Below are positions 1 to 11,231 of a stretch of DNA of 64,000 bases, in pieces (position 1 is the stretch's first letter; each line of letters starts with the position of its first letter). This DNA comes from Erwinia sp. (GTDB taxonomy: Bacteria; Pseudomonadota; Gammaproteobacteria; Enterobacterales; Enterobacteriaceae). The position numbers were made by a program, and so were the translations under genes. Below the pieces are notes generated by a model that was not told the DNA's origin, did no database searches, and worked only from the letters and a program-made list of their open reading frames with translations. The DNA is taken from contig OZ024666.1 in NCBI GenBank assembly GCA_964016415.1, positions 3,329,310-3,393,309 on the forward strand. Direction: 5' to 3'.

Positions 1-1741
1 GAATAGGGCGACAGCATTTAGCAAAAGTGATTAGTACGCCATCTGCGCCTTTGATAGGCAGTTTGCTACGCGAAGAGCTCGCTACGCTCAATGCCGGAGA
101 AATCTCTTCACCCTGCTGTAAATTTCTGGCGATAACCACACTCATGGCATTACCAAGACCAATTTCAGCCAGTAGATCGTCAAGTGTTGCCAGTTTCATG
201 CGCTCCAGCTCTTGCTGAACATTGGCAGCGGGTATCTCTGCGAGTTTACGGCTACCACCGAGGGCGAGATTCAGCAGCCGGCGTCCCAGATTAACAGAGT
301 CGTCACGTTTCAGGTTTTTGAGCAACTGGCGAATTTTTGCACGTGCTTTCGAACTGACAACAAAATTTAACCATGCAGCATTAGGACGCGCCCCTGGTGC
401 GGTAATAATTTCAACTGTCTGACCACTACTTAGTGGTTGTGAAAGCGGGTAGGGCTGGCGATCGACACGCGCACCGACACAAGCGTGCCCGATGTCGGTA
501 TGCACTGCATAGGCAAAGTCCACAGAAGTGGCGCCAGCCGGAAGCTCGACAATGCGGCCCTCAGGGGTAAAAACGTAAATCTCGTCAGGAAAAAGATCAG
601 ATTTGACACTTTCGATAAATTCAAATGAACTGCCTGCGCTTTGCTGTAACTCAAGCAGGCTTTGTAGCCAGCGTTGTGCGCGAATTTGTGCAGTGGTGCT
701 GCTTTCAACCTGCTCTTTATAGGCCCAGTGGGCTGCGACTCCCATTTCTGCCATTTGATCCATATCTTCTGTACGGATCTGGACCTCGACAGGGACACCG
801 TGCGGCCCAATCATTGATGTATGCAATGATTGATAACCGTTAGCTTTGGGAATGGCGATATAGTCTTTCATTCTGCCTGGACGTGGTTTATACAGGCTGT
901 GCATCTGACCCAGAACGCGGTAACAGGTGTCGACATCACGCACAATGACGCGAAAAGCATAGATATCCATAATCGAGTGAAAACGCTGTTCTTTCAGATG
1001 CATTTTGCGATAAATGGAGTAAAGGTGCTTTTCACGGCCACTCACCCGGCAGGCAATCCCTGCTTCCTGAAGACGCCCTTCGATCTCAGAAAGTATTTTC
1101 TGAATCATCTCCTTACGGTTGCCGCGGGCAGCTTTGACCACCTCACGAATAACCCGGCATCGGTTAGGGTACAGTGCTTCAAAGCCCAGCTCTTCCAGCT
1201 CTGTTTTCAGATGATGAATACCTAAGCGGTGCGCCAGGGGACTATATATTTCAAGTGTTTCAAGGGCTATGCGACGTCGTTTATCGGGCCTCAGGGAGCC
1301 AAGTGTGCGCATGTTGTGAGTGCGATCAGCCAGTTTGATGAGGATAACGCGAATATCCTGCACCATCGCCATGATCATCTTCCTGAAGTTTTCCGCCTGC
1401 GCTTCTTCTTTATCGCGAAACTTTAGCTTATCCAGCTTGGACACGCCCTCTACTAATTCGGCAACGCTTTTGCCGAACAGCTGCTCCATGTCCTGATAGG
1501 TGGCAGGTGTATCTTCGATTACATCGTGCAACAAAGCTGCAATGAGGGTTTCATGATCCAGCTTCATCTCAGCCAGAATACAGGCCACAGCCACAGGATG
1601 TGTAATGTAAGGCTCACCACTGGAGCGAGTTTGTCCCTCATGAGCATCACGAGCAACAAGATAAGCCTGCCTGAGACGCTTTATTTGATCTTCAGGCAGG
1701 TATTTTCCAGTAAGCTGATTCAGGCTTTCAGACAGATACAA
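1..1741 (-). CDS. spoT: Bifunctional (p)ppGpp synthetase/hydrolase SpoT (3' end off the window)
   Basis: Makes and mainly degrades the alarmone (p)ppGpp in the cytoplasm. About 580 of the usual 700 or so residues are visible. The N-terminal HD hydrolase domain (ITHPVAVACILAE, then LLHDVIEDT) is followed by the synthetase-like domain (FHSIMDIYAFRVI), the TGS domain (DEIYVFTPEGRIVELPAGAT) and the start of the conserved-cysteine region (GVLITFAKCCRP), where the left edge cuts it. The start is a TTG at 1741-1739, as in E. coli, preceded by GGAAG, 21 bases after the rpoZ stop. Its position behind rpoZ implies cotranscription with rpoZ. The C-terminal ACT domain lies outside the window. Confidence 0.96.
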   Translation of the reverse strand, partial: MYLSESLNQLTGKYLPEDQIKRLRQAYLVARDAHEGQTRSSGEPYITHPVAVACILAEMKLDHETLIAALLHDVIEDTPATYQDMEQLFGKSVAELVEGVSKLDKLKFRDKEEAQAENFRKMIMAMVQDIRVILIKLADRTHNMRTLGSLRPDKRRRIALETLEIYSPLAHRLGIHHLKTELEELGFEALYPNRCRVIREVVKAARGNRKEMIQKILSEIEGRLQEAGIACRVSGREKHLYSIYRKMHLKEQRFHSIMDIYAFRVIVRDVDTCYRVLGQMHSLYKPRPGRMKDYIAIPKANGYQSLHTSMIGPHGVPVEVQIRTEDMDQMAEMGVAAHWAYKEQVESSTTAQIRAQRWLQSLLELQQSAGSSFEFIESVKSDLFPDEIYVFTPEGRIVELPAGATSVDFAYAVHTDIGHACVGARVDRQPYPLSQPLSSGQTVEIITAPGARPNAAWLNFVVSSKARAKIRQLLKNLKRDDSVNLGRRLLNLALGGSRKLAEIPAANVQQELERMKLATLDDLLAEIGLGNAMSVVIARNLQQGEEISPALSVASSSRSKLPIKGADGVLITFAKCCRPI

Positions 1742-1762
1742 GGGCGGGCTTCCGATGACGGT

Positions 1763-2038
1763 TTAACGGCGGCCTTCAGCAATCGCTGTAACAGCCTGTA
1801 ATTCTGCTGCTTCCTGATCTTGCTGCTCCTGACGTTCACGCAGGTCAAGGATCTGATTAGTGATCAGCCCCTCTTCTATTTCACGCAGCGCAATGACGGT
1901 TGATTTATCGTTCTCTTCAGGAACGAGAGAATCTTTACCGCCAATCTGCATCTGACGTGCGCGACGCGCAGCAACCAGAACAAGGTCAAAACGGTTACCA
2001 ATTTTTTCTACTGCGTCCTGTACGGTTACGCGTGCCAT
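1763..2038 (-). CDS. rpoZ: RNA polymerase omega subunit
   Basis: The 91-residue omega subunit binds the beta-prime C-terminus, helps core RNA polymerase assembly and forms part of a ppGpp site. The N-terminus [20 protein letters not shown] and the central ARRARQMQ segment are family hallmarks, and the length equals that of E. coli. The gene lies between gmk (53 bases upstream) and spoT (21 bases downstream), the usual gmk-rpoZ-spoT order that links a ppGpp-responsive polymerase subunit to the ppGpp enzyme. Confidence 0.97.
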   Translation of the reverse strand: MARVTVQDAVEKIGNRFDLVLVAARRARQMQIGGKDSLVPEENDKSTVIALREIEEGLITNQILDLRERQEQQDQEAAELQAVTAIAEGRR

Positions 2039-2091
2039 AATTGTGATACTCCACGGGTCAAAAAATAACAGGGCATAATACTGGGTTGTAC

Positions 2092-2715
2092 TCAGTCTGC
2101 CAATAGTTTGCTTATTAATGCACTGTGCCGGGACTTTTGACGTGCTATACGCAGACGTTCCGCACGAATAATGGTTTTTAAATCTGATAGCGCGAGATTG
2201 AAATCATCATTGACTATCAGATAATCATACTCTGCGTAATGCGCCATTTCTGCTACTGCTTGTGCCATGCGGCGTGCAATAGTTTCTTCACTATCCTGAC
2301 CACGGCCACGCAGCCGGCGATCCAGCTCATCTTTTGAGGGAGGCAGAACGAAAATAGTACGCGCTTGCGGCATTTTGTTTCTGATCTGCTGTGCTCCCTG
2401 CCAGTCGATATCCAGAAAAATATCCACACCGGTCGCTAATACCTGCTCAATGGTCTCACGTGCAGTACCGTAATAGTTACCGAATACCTCTGCGTATTCA
2501 ATAAATTCATCCTGAGCGATCATGGCCCGGAATTGATCATGAGAGACAAAATAGTAGTGTTCGCCGTGTTGTTCACCAGGTCGCTTGTCTCGCGTGGTAT
2601 GGGAAACAGAAACCTGGGTATCGTATAGCGGCTGAGTTTTCAGTAATGCCTGAATTAAACTCGACTTACCCGCTCCGCTGGGAGCAGAAACAATAAATAG
2701 TGTGCCTTGAGCCAT
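2092..2715 (-). CDS. gmk: Guanylate kinase
   Basis: Phosphorylates GMP to GDP with ATP in the cytoplasm, an essential step of guanine nucleotide synthesis and recycling. The 207-residue protein has the P-loop [11 protein letters not shown] near residues 10-20, the GMP-binding stretch [11 protein letters not shown] and HYYFVSH, and the lid region [11 protein letters not shown]. It is the first gene of the gmk-rpoZ-spoT run and is divergent from ligB. The ATG at 2715 is the only start that keeps the compact N-terminus seen in the family. Confidence 0.97.
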   Translation of the reverse strand: MAQGTLFIVSAPSGAGKSSLIQALLKTQPLYDTQVSVSHTTRDKRPGEQHGEHYYFVSHDQFRAMIAQDEFIEYAEVFGNYYGTARETIEQVLATGVDIFLDIDWQGAQQIRNKMPQARTIFVLPPSKDELDRRLRGRGQDSEETIARRMAQAVAEMAHYAEYDYLIVNDDFNLALSDLKTIIRAERLRIARQKSRHSALISKLLAD

Positions 2716-2852
2716 GTTTACTCTTAGATGTGCGCTGAATGCGGTATCGACTTCTTATCAGATAGTATACACGGCTGCCCGTTTTGATGCAGTGTTTCAC
2801 GAAGTTTAATACACAGTTGTGTTTAGTCGCGCAGTGATGTGCAACAAGATGA

Positions 2853-4628
<1,776 letters not shown>

Positions 4629-4762
4629 AAAGCCGTATTAGCGCTTATCCTGGCAGTCGTAAATCGACAGCATGAACAAACCGGTGTGTGCATTTGATTT
4701 GTGAGGATTTTGAGCGCTGTCAATGGTATGAAGGTAATAAAAAAATCCAAATGGACAGGCTG

Positions 4763-5380
4763 TTAGTGATCACCATGTGAATAATTAAATACAGGTAAGC
4801 CCAGTTTAAACCGTAAAACCAACAGGCGGGCGGTAAAACCGAATAATAGCGTGAGGATGATGACTAAATCGTGAGATAACGGTACTTTTTGCAAAAGTAA
4901 ATACAGCCAGCCAGTCACAAAGGCGATACCAGCATAGAGTTCTTTCTGGAATACGAGGGGAATGCGCTGGCAAAATAAATCACGCAACACACCACCAAAG
5001 ACACCAGTAATGACGGCACTGATGGCAACGATCAATGCTGACTGTTTCATTTCCAGAGCAACTTGCGCACCAATAATCGAAAACACAACGAGGCCAAGGG
5101 CATCGAGCAGCAGGAAGACTTTGCACAAGTGCGGCATCAATGGCGCAAGGCGGATCGTGAACACCGCTGCAACGGCGACAATAACGATATATTCCGGGTG
5201 CTTCACCCATCCCAGAGGATAATGTCCAAGTAGAATATCCCTGACTGAACCGCCACCAATGGCAGTCACAGAGGCAATGATAATCACACCAAAGGTGTCC
5301 ATTTTTCGTCGGCCTGCCGCCAGCGCGCCTGTCATTGCTTCTGCGGTAATACCGATGAGATACAATACGGTGAGTAACAT
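4763..5380 (-). CDS. yicG: YicG family TRIC-type inner membrane protein
   Basis: Integral membrane protein of about 205 residues with two repeated halves, each with a glycine-rich GG(x)RD turn: IGGGSVRDILLG and FGGVLRDLFC. This is the pattern of the UPF0126/TRIC-like family, related to trimeric intracellular cation channels. Its physiological substrate is not established. About seven hydrophobic segments are visible. The frame is open to 5407, but AAGGAA sits 7 bases before the ATG at 5380, which restores the N-terminus MLLTVLYLIGITAEAMTGAL shared with E. coli YicG. It is convergent with ligB, the conserved arrangement. Confidence 0.93.
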   Translation of the reverse strand: MLLTVLYLIGITAEAMTGALAAGRRKMDTFGVIIIASVTAIGGGSVRDILLGHYPLGWVKHPEYIVIVAVAAVFTIRLAPLMPHLCKVFLLLDALGLVVFSIIGAQVALEMKQSALIVAISAVITGVFGGVLRDLFCQRIPLVFQKELYAGIAFVTGWLYLLLQKVPLSHDLVIILTLLFGFTARLLVLRFKLGLPVFNYSHGDH

Positions 5381-5619
5381 CGAAAATTCCTTATTCATCG
5401 GCGGCAAAACAGTGTTGTTGCACGAAACAATGAGTAGCTGATGTGAAAGACAATGGTTGTTTTGAACCGGGGGCTATTTTAGCGTGAAAGCGTCGCGGCT
5501 GTCTGCGGGCAATGAAGATATCATTCGCGGCTACTGGCCTTGCACTTAGCTGTTATGTTGTCACAGAGGTTTTTTCTGGCAGAGAGTTTAAGGGGCGGCT
5601 TTTATGTCAACGGCTACTC

Positions 5620-5655
5620 CACTACGGCTCATCATCTACACAGAGAGCCGTAGTG
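5620..5655. other. 11-bp inverted repeat downstream of phnA
   Basis: CACTACGGCTC (5620-5630) and GAGCCGTAGTG (5645-5655) form a perfect 11-bp stem with a 14-nt loop. It lies 20 bases past the phnA stop and could end its transcript, but no U-run follows on either strand, so an intrinsic terminator is not certain. Confidence 0.45.
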
Positions 5656-5674
5656 AAGGACAGTAATGGCAGGA

Positions 5675-6013
5675 TTACAATTTTTTGACGAATTCAGATT
5701 TTAATTTCATCGGCCCGAAGCCATCAATTTTACAATCAATATTGTGGTCGCCTTCAACCAGACGAATATTTTTTACCCGGGTACCCATTTTCAGTGGGGT
5801 TGAGCTGCCTTTGACTTTGAGATCTTTGATGACAGTAACGCTATCACCATCGGCGAGCAGGTTTCCGTTGGCATCTTTAACTACTAACGATTCTTCATTC
5901 TCTGTTGCACTATCACCTGACCAAACATGCCCGCACTCAGGGCAGTTGAATAACTCGTTATCCTGCCAGGTATATTCAGAATGGCATTTAGGACAGGCTG
6001 GAAGGGTTTGCAT
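5675..6013 (-). CDS. yjdM: PhnA/YjdM zinc-ribbon protein
   Basis: Cytoplasmic 112-residue protein of the PhnA/YjdM family. The N-terminal zinc ribbon has two CxxC pairs (CPKCHSEY and CPECGHVW). The C-terminal SH3-like domain ends in the nearly invariant [21 protein letters not shown]. coli YjdM lies next to the phosphonate genes but is not needed for phosphonate use, and its role is unclear. Here it is upstream of yicG in the same orientation, at the left border of the accessory island. Confidence 0.9.
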   Translation of the reverse strand: MQTLPACPKCHSEYTWQDNELFNCPECGHVWSGDSATENEESLVVKDANGNLLADGDSVTVIKDLKVKGSSTPLKMGTRVKNIRLVEGDHNIDCKIDGFGPMKLKSEFVKKL

Positions 6014-6731
6014 AAGGGACCTCAGTGTAGAGCAAAATAATGGCTATGTTACTCTGCGTTGGCGATGAAACCTATAAAAATTACAAAAGAATACAGGTGA
6101 TTAAAGTACTGTCTTTCTGATTGCGTGAGATTGTGAAGGATCAGTAAAGCTGATAAATATTTTTAATCATACAGGCGGAAAGTCTATTACCTGCGGTTTG
6201 ATAGTGAGGAAGTGTAAGAAAAAAATTCATCATTAGACTGGTGGTTTCTTTTATTTTAACGACGACGTTAATTATTCAAATAAATTGAAATGATAAGATC
6301 GATTCTCTTTTTGGGTTTTGAAATAATTTCCCACGCCAATTTTTTGAAAATTTATAAAAATCAGCGTATTTTTTGGTGTGGTGTTTTCGAATGTAATTTT
6401 TTTCAAGGTGACTTTATAGCAATCATAAGTAATTAGGTTGTTAGGTATTTGTTTTTTAAAATGACAGATGATGTTTCGGTTTGTGATTTAGCATCGATTA
6501 CATTTAATCTTATTCAACCAGGATTGTTTTTTCTTCAGTTTGTAATACACTGAGACAAAATCATGCTAACAATCTCAGTCAGTTATTGAAAAACTGAATG
6601 ATATGAAATTTAATGCAATTTTTATGGATAGTGCATTGTAATTAGTCCGGTGGTTGATATTTTAAATCCCCTATAAAAATTAATATCAAATTTGCAACAT
6701 CACTCAACTCAATACCAAAAAGGAAATTTGT
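6014..6731. other. AT-rich intergenic stretch, no gene seen
   Basis: About 700 bases with no convincing ORF on either strand and visibly higher AT content than the flanking housekeeping genes. It contains a short palindrome, TTAACG-ACGA-CGTTAA, at 6256-6271 that could be an operator. The last 40 bases hold the AAAGGAAA ribosome binding site of the following small gene. It marks the left shoulder of the island between phnA and yicC. Confidence 0.6.
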
Positions 6732-7006
6732 ATGAAAAAAGTATTAGCTTTAACACTTGCATTACTTCCTGTTACTTCTTTGCTGCAAGTGAGTGTGATA
6801 CTTACTTCAAGTCAGTAGATGGGTATCTTGAGGAAGTTGCATCTCATCCCGAGATGAAAGGACAGATGGATATGCTGAAAGGTCAGCTCGAACAGGCTAA
6901 AGAGCAGTTAAAAGCCATGCCAGTCGACCAGCAGGAAATGGCGTGTAAACAGGGTATAGAAGCAATGAAAATGGCTGAAGAGCAGATGAAAAAACTACAA
7001 GGCTGA
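6732..7006 (+). pseudogene. Small secreted DUF5339-like protein, split by a -1 frame change
   Basis: A good ribosome binding site precedes the ATG at 6732, which opens a classic signal peptide (MKKVLALTLALLPVTS) and then hits TAG. The mature part is in the -1 frame: SECDTYFKSVDGYLEEV, then a charged helix rich in M, K, E and Q, ending EEQMKKLQG at 7006. Joining the two frames at about 6782 (adding one T to the TTT run) restores ...VTSFAASECDTYFK..., about 90 residues with a signal peptide and two cysteines. This resembles the DUF5339 family of small periplasmic proteins, function unknown. The reason is either a real indel or a sequencing error. An intrinsic terminator follows. Confidence 0.6.
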
Positions 7007-7034
7007 TAATTAATAACAAATTCATTTAATATAC

Positions 7035-7066
7035 ACCCCCATAGTACATACACTATGGGGGTTTTG
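7035..7066 (+). terminator. Intrinsic terminator of the small secreted protein gene
   Basis: ACCCCCATAGT (7035-7045) and ACTATGGGGGT (7052-7062) form a perfect 11-bp stem with a 6-nt loop, followed by TTT. It lies 29 bases after the 7006 stop. Confidence 0.85.
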
Positions 7067-7288
7067 ATATTTATATCGCATCTAAACTATTATCAATCAT
7101 ACTAACTTTTTTATTTCTGGTTGATATTTCCTTTTTTTGAAAACTTATTGATGCGTAATTCTTTCATTTTTCTCAGAGGGTCGAGGGTTTATTATTGTTT
7201 TTTTCTTAGAAACAGACTTTGTTTGTTTTACTAAGAATGTGCTAATATAAATTACCGGATAATTAAAAAGTATAAATAAGGTGTATGA

Positions 7289-8047
7289 ATGGAGAAAATA
7301 ATAAAGGAAAAGCTTGTTGAAATAGAGGTGAGGAATAATATACGTATTCTTTACGCCTGTGAGTCTGGTAGCCGGGCATGGGGTTTTCCATCGGCGAATA
7401 GTGATTATGATGTGCGATTTATTTACATACATTCTCGTGATAGATATTTATCAATCGATAATCCACCCTCTCATTTGACTCTGCCAAGAGATGAGGAACT
7501 TGACTTGCTGGGATGGGATCTGAAAAGAACGCTACAGCTTGTTCGCAAATCTAATACTACTCCATTTGAATGGTTACAATCATCTATTGTCTATCAACAA
7601 AATGAACGGGTAGCTGAAATGTTATGGCAGCTTTGTAGACAATACTTCAATGCACGGGGAAACATATTCCATTATCTGGGTATCGCGAAAAGTGCACTAC
7701 AAAGTGCAGAAGGGCAACAGATTGGTATAAAAAAACTTTTTTATGTAATAAGGCCTTTGTTATGTGCGAAGTGGTGCCTTGAGAAAAAACAAATAGCACC
7801 TATAGAAATTGAACCAATGATTAAATTACTATCGGATGAATTAAGTGAAAAAATAACCACGCTCATTTCTTATAAATCAGTAACAGCTGAGTCGTTTTCT
7901 GTTACTATTGACCCTGTTATTTATGAGTTTATTGAAAAAACCAAAAATGATATTTTTTCGAAAGTGCAGTTGTTAACTGAACGTCGCTTCAAAACACAAC
8001 CGCTGGATGATTTTTTTATAGAAACACTGCAATATTTAGATAGATAA
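7289..8047 (+). CDS. RlaP-like nucleotidyltransferase (COG3541/PF10127 type), first copy
   Basis: A 252-residue protein of the DNA polymerase beta superfamily. The catalytic motif is GS-x10-DxD: GSRAWGFPSANSDYDVRF at about residues 27-44. It is followed by the WDLKRTLQLVRKSNTTPFEWL helix typical of the YcgL/RlaP family, some members of which accompany RNA-repair ligases and kinases. The substrate is unknown. The frame is intact, and AAGGTG precedes the ATG. A possible promoter, TTGTTT (7223-7228), 17 bases, TATAAA (7246-7251), lies upstream. It is followed after 16 bases by a second, broken family member and then a kinase remnant. AT-rich composition suggests horizontal origin. Confidence 0.82.
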   Translation: MEKIIKEKLVEIEVRNNIRILYACESGSRAWGFPSANSDYDVRFIYIHSRDRYLSIDNPPSHLTLPRDEELDLLGWDLKRTLQLVRKSNTTPFEWLQSSIVYQQNERVAEMLWQLCRQYFNARGNIFHYLGIAKSALQSAEGQQIGIKKLFYVIRPLLCAKWCLEKKQIAPIEIEPMIKLLSDELSEKITTLISYKSVTAESFSVTIDPVIYEFIEKTKNDIFSKVQLLTERRFKTQPLDDFFIETLQYLDR

Positions 8048-8063
8048 CATAAGAGGGTGATTT

Positions 8064-9194
8064 ATGACCATTGATGATCTAAAGGATAACGGACTGATTT
8101 TATTAGAGGTTGTCAGTGGAAGTCGCTCCTTTGGTCTGGAAACTGAAACATTAGACATTGATATAAAAGGAGTTTTTTATCTTCCTAAATCAGAATTTTA
8201 TGGACTGAATTACATATCACAAATAAGTAATGAAACTAATGATATAGTCTACTATGAACTTGGCCGATTTGTTGAGCTGCTAATTAAAAACAATCCTAAC
8301 ATACTGGAAATTCTGGCATCTGATCCTGAGTGTATTCTTTACCAGCATCCAGTCATGCAACAGTTGAATGTTGAATTATTTTTATCGAAAAAAACAAAAA
8401 ACAACTTTGCCCATTACGCCTTATCTCAAATAAATAAAGCCAGAGGTCTGAATAAAAAAATTAATAATCCTATAGCTGTAAAGCGATAAAACTTACGAGA
8501 TTTTTGTTATGTTATTCAGGATAAAAGTGGTTATCCGTTGGTGGATTGGTTAAAAAATCGCGGATGGGATGAGGCACTATGCGGCCTGGTGAATATTCCT
8601 CATGGCCGTGATTTACTGGCGATTTTTTACGATGAATCAGGAAGTATGGGTTATCAGGGAATTATTAAAACCTAGGACGCAACGGAATTATGTCTCTCTT
8701 CCGTTGATGTTGGTGAAAAGATGGTTGCGTATTTAAGTTTTAATCGCGATGGTTACGCTTCACACTGTCGGGAATACAAATCATATTGGCAGTGGGTGGA
8801 AGAAAGAAATGAACAGCATTATACCAATAATGTAATGAATGGGAATGATTATGATGCAAAAAACATTATGCATACAATTCGATTATTGGAAGTTTCGCGT
8901 GAAATTATGATTAATGGCAAAATGACTAACAAAAGGCCAAATCGAGATGAGTTGCTGAATATTAAAGGTGGTGCGTTTAAATATGAGCAACTAATAGAAA
9001 TGGCGGATAAACTGCTTACTGAAATTGAGTCAGCTGAACAGCTATCTGATTTACCTGACGAACCGAATGAAAATATTGTTTTAGCACGCTTAGTGAGTAT
9101 GCGTGATACGTTATACAGTGGTAGTGAGAATACTCATTACAAGGATAATTGTATTGAATATGCCTCAGTCGGGCGCCCGAAGAAAAATAAATGA
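8064..9194 (+). pseudogene. RlaP-like nucleotidyltransferase, second copy, with two in-frame stops
   Basis: One frame of 376 codons is interrupted by TAA at 8487-8489 and TAG at 8673-8675. Otherwise it stays open and protein-like to 9194. The first part has the polymerase-beta motif GSRSFGLETETLDID (GS-x10-DxD). Reading through gives NPIAVKR-stop-NLRDFCYVIQD, IPHGRDLLAIFYDESG, then SYWQWVEERNEQHY and a C-terminus in PKKNK. The stops are easily explained as single-base changes (CAG to TAG; CAA or AAA to TAA). The two pieces would lack either the active site or the C-terminal helical half. A good ribosome site (AGAGGGTG) precedes the ATG. Confidence 0.85.
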
Positions 9195-9195
9195 A

Positions 9196-9501
9196 TGTTT
9201 CGTTACCCGGTTTTTTCTGAGCAAAGTTAGACAATGGCTGGGGAAAAAACAGGATTTTGTGTGGAATGCGACCCCTTTATCACGCGATATGCGGCAAAAA
9301 GCATTGGATCTTTTATATGCATTATCATGCCGATGTTGAAATGGTTTATCCTGAACAGACGGAAAAAGAGCTCTGTCGGCGTAATTCCGCACGTAACAGC
9401 AGCCTGCCAAACAAAAAATGCATAATCTGCTACAAAAGTGGGTTATCCCATTGCCAACTGAAACAAATTTTGTAACTTACATTATCAATCCGGGTAATTG
9501 A
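9196..9501 (+). pseudogene. 3' remnant of a P-loop polynucleotide kinase-like gene
   Basis: Protein similarity runs through three frames: KVRQWLGKKQDFVWNATPLSR with DMRQKALDLLY, then YHADVEMVYPEQTEKELCRR and NSARNSSLPNK, then HNLLQKWVIPLPTETNFVTY, ending INPGN at the TGA 9499-9501. This is the C-terminal half of the predicted kinases of the T4 Pnk-like group (COG4639), in which WNAT and the arginine-rich YxEQPxxEL..RN segment are typical. Frame changes occur near 9320 (one extra T) and near 9415. The N-terminal half with the P-loop is missing, so the gene is dead. It lies directly behind the two RlaP-like genes, the expected operon partner order. Confidence 0.65.
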
Positions 9502-9512
9502 AGCCTTCCTGC

Positions 9513-9556
9513 CTGGCAGTTTTACCGGTTGTCTAAGCACCGGATAAAACTGCCAG
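9513..9556 (+). terminator. Long hairpin after the kinase remnant
   Basis: CTGGCAGTTTTA (9513-9524) pairs perfectly with TAAAACTGCCAG (9545-9556). Inside, CCGGT pairs with ACCGG across one bulged A. It begins 11 bases after the kinase stop, so it probably ended the RlaP-RlaP-kinase transcript. Confidence 0.6.
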
Positions 9557-9596
9557 ATATTCATTTTATCTGTTAAATAAACCTATGGGATTTTTT

Positions 9597-10381
<785 letters not shown>

Positions 10382-11028
10382 CTGAAAATTTCAAACACCT
10401 GCCCAATTTCTTCCAGACTCAATGCTCTTTCTCTGCTTTTTTCGATTCCACCTGCATCATTGACCTTAAACGCAGAAGCTGGATTGTTTAACAATAATCC
10501 AAGCTTGATTGCATGGTCGAAGAGTTGCTTCATGTAGAGTAGGGCATCATTTGAAATGGTTGGTCTTCCGCTATCTGTAATTTTTTGCAGAATGGCTCAG
10601 ACATCAATGGGGGTTATCTTCGTCAAAGAAAGTTGACCAATCGTTGGAGCAATATCTTTCCTGTATACCCTTTCTGGGATTTGTGGATGCTTCAACCGCT
10701 TAATCAGGTCTTTGTGCCAGTCTTCAAACAATTCATCTACCGTTGTGATTTGCTTCGGTCGGTTAAGTTTCCGTTCAGCAATAGGATCATCTCCGGTGGC
10801 AACTTTTTTGCGCGTATCTTCAGCGAGGCTACATACCTCGGACAGAGATAGATGAGATACCTTACCTAAGGTGATTTCTCGTCTCTTAGAGCCGATTGTG
10901 TATCGAAGCATCCAATACGCCTCACCTTTTTGTGGGACTTTCAGGTACAAGCCTCGCCCATCTCCAAACTTCCCCGGTTCTCTTGCTTTGATGAGAGCCT
11001 GAACCGTCCTGACAGTGAGTGAGGCCAT
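10382..11028 (-). pseudogene. P4-type tyrosine integrase, truncated and with a stop
   Basis: The first 143 codons encode the arm-binding domain (DUF4102-like) and the start of the core-binding domain: MASLTVRTVQALIKAREPGK, GRGLYLKVP, GEAYWMLRYT and RREITLGKVSHLSLSEV. The frame stops at TGA 10597-10599, where CGA (Arg) would be expected in TPIDVRAILQKI, and then stays open (SGRPTISNDALLYMKQLFDHA, RALSLEEIGQVFEIF). At 10381 it runs into the right end of IS element B. The catalytic R...HxxR...Y domain is missing. The gene reads away from yicC, so the ancestral att site probably lay in the 11029-11232 interval. Confidence 0.85.
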
Positions 11029-11176
11029 GTACCTATCCTGATGAAAAATCGTTGTGGGGGGTATATGGTTATAAACTGCCAGATGAGACTAGTAAAGCAA
11101 AAGCGCTCCCCGTTTTACTCCCCACTTATTGGTGGTTTTTAATGTATCTAAGTGGTCTTTAATAGACTATGGTTTG
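11029..11176. other. Probable attachment-site side of the integrase remnant
   Basis: No gene is seen. The stretch between the integrase start and the yicC terminator carries repeated CCCC-rich words (CTCCCCGTTTTACTCCCCAC) of the sort found around integrase arm sites. I could not find a matching direct repeat of the yicC 3' end elsewhere in the window, so the other island end is not defined. Confidence 0.35.
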
Positions 11177-11204
11177 CATAAAAAAGCCCATTTAACATGG
11201 GCTT
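11177..11204 (-). terminator. Intrinsic terminator of yicC
   Basis: On the minus strand AAGCCCAT-GTTAA-ATGGGCTT (8-bp stem, 5-nt loop) is followed by TTTT. It lies 28 bases past the yicC stop. Confidence 0.85.
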
Positions 11205-11231
11205 ATGGATTGTGGTGGACTTTGAAAGAAT

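Noticed and set aside
6776..6790. Programmed -1 frameshift in the small secreted gene
   Set aside because: No slippery heptamer in the zero-frame phase and no stimulatory hairpin directly downstream.
8487..8675. Stop-codon recoding to explain the split nucleotidyltransferase
   Set aside because: Both TAA and TAG occur, no selenocysteine or pyrrolysine context is visible, and other accessory genes carry TGA, so plain nonsense mutation is simpler.
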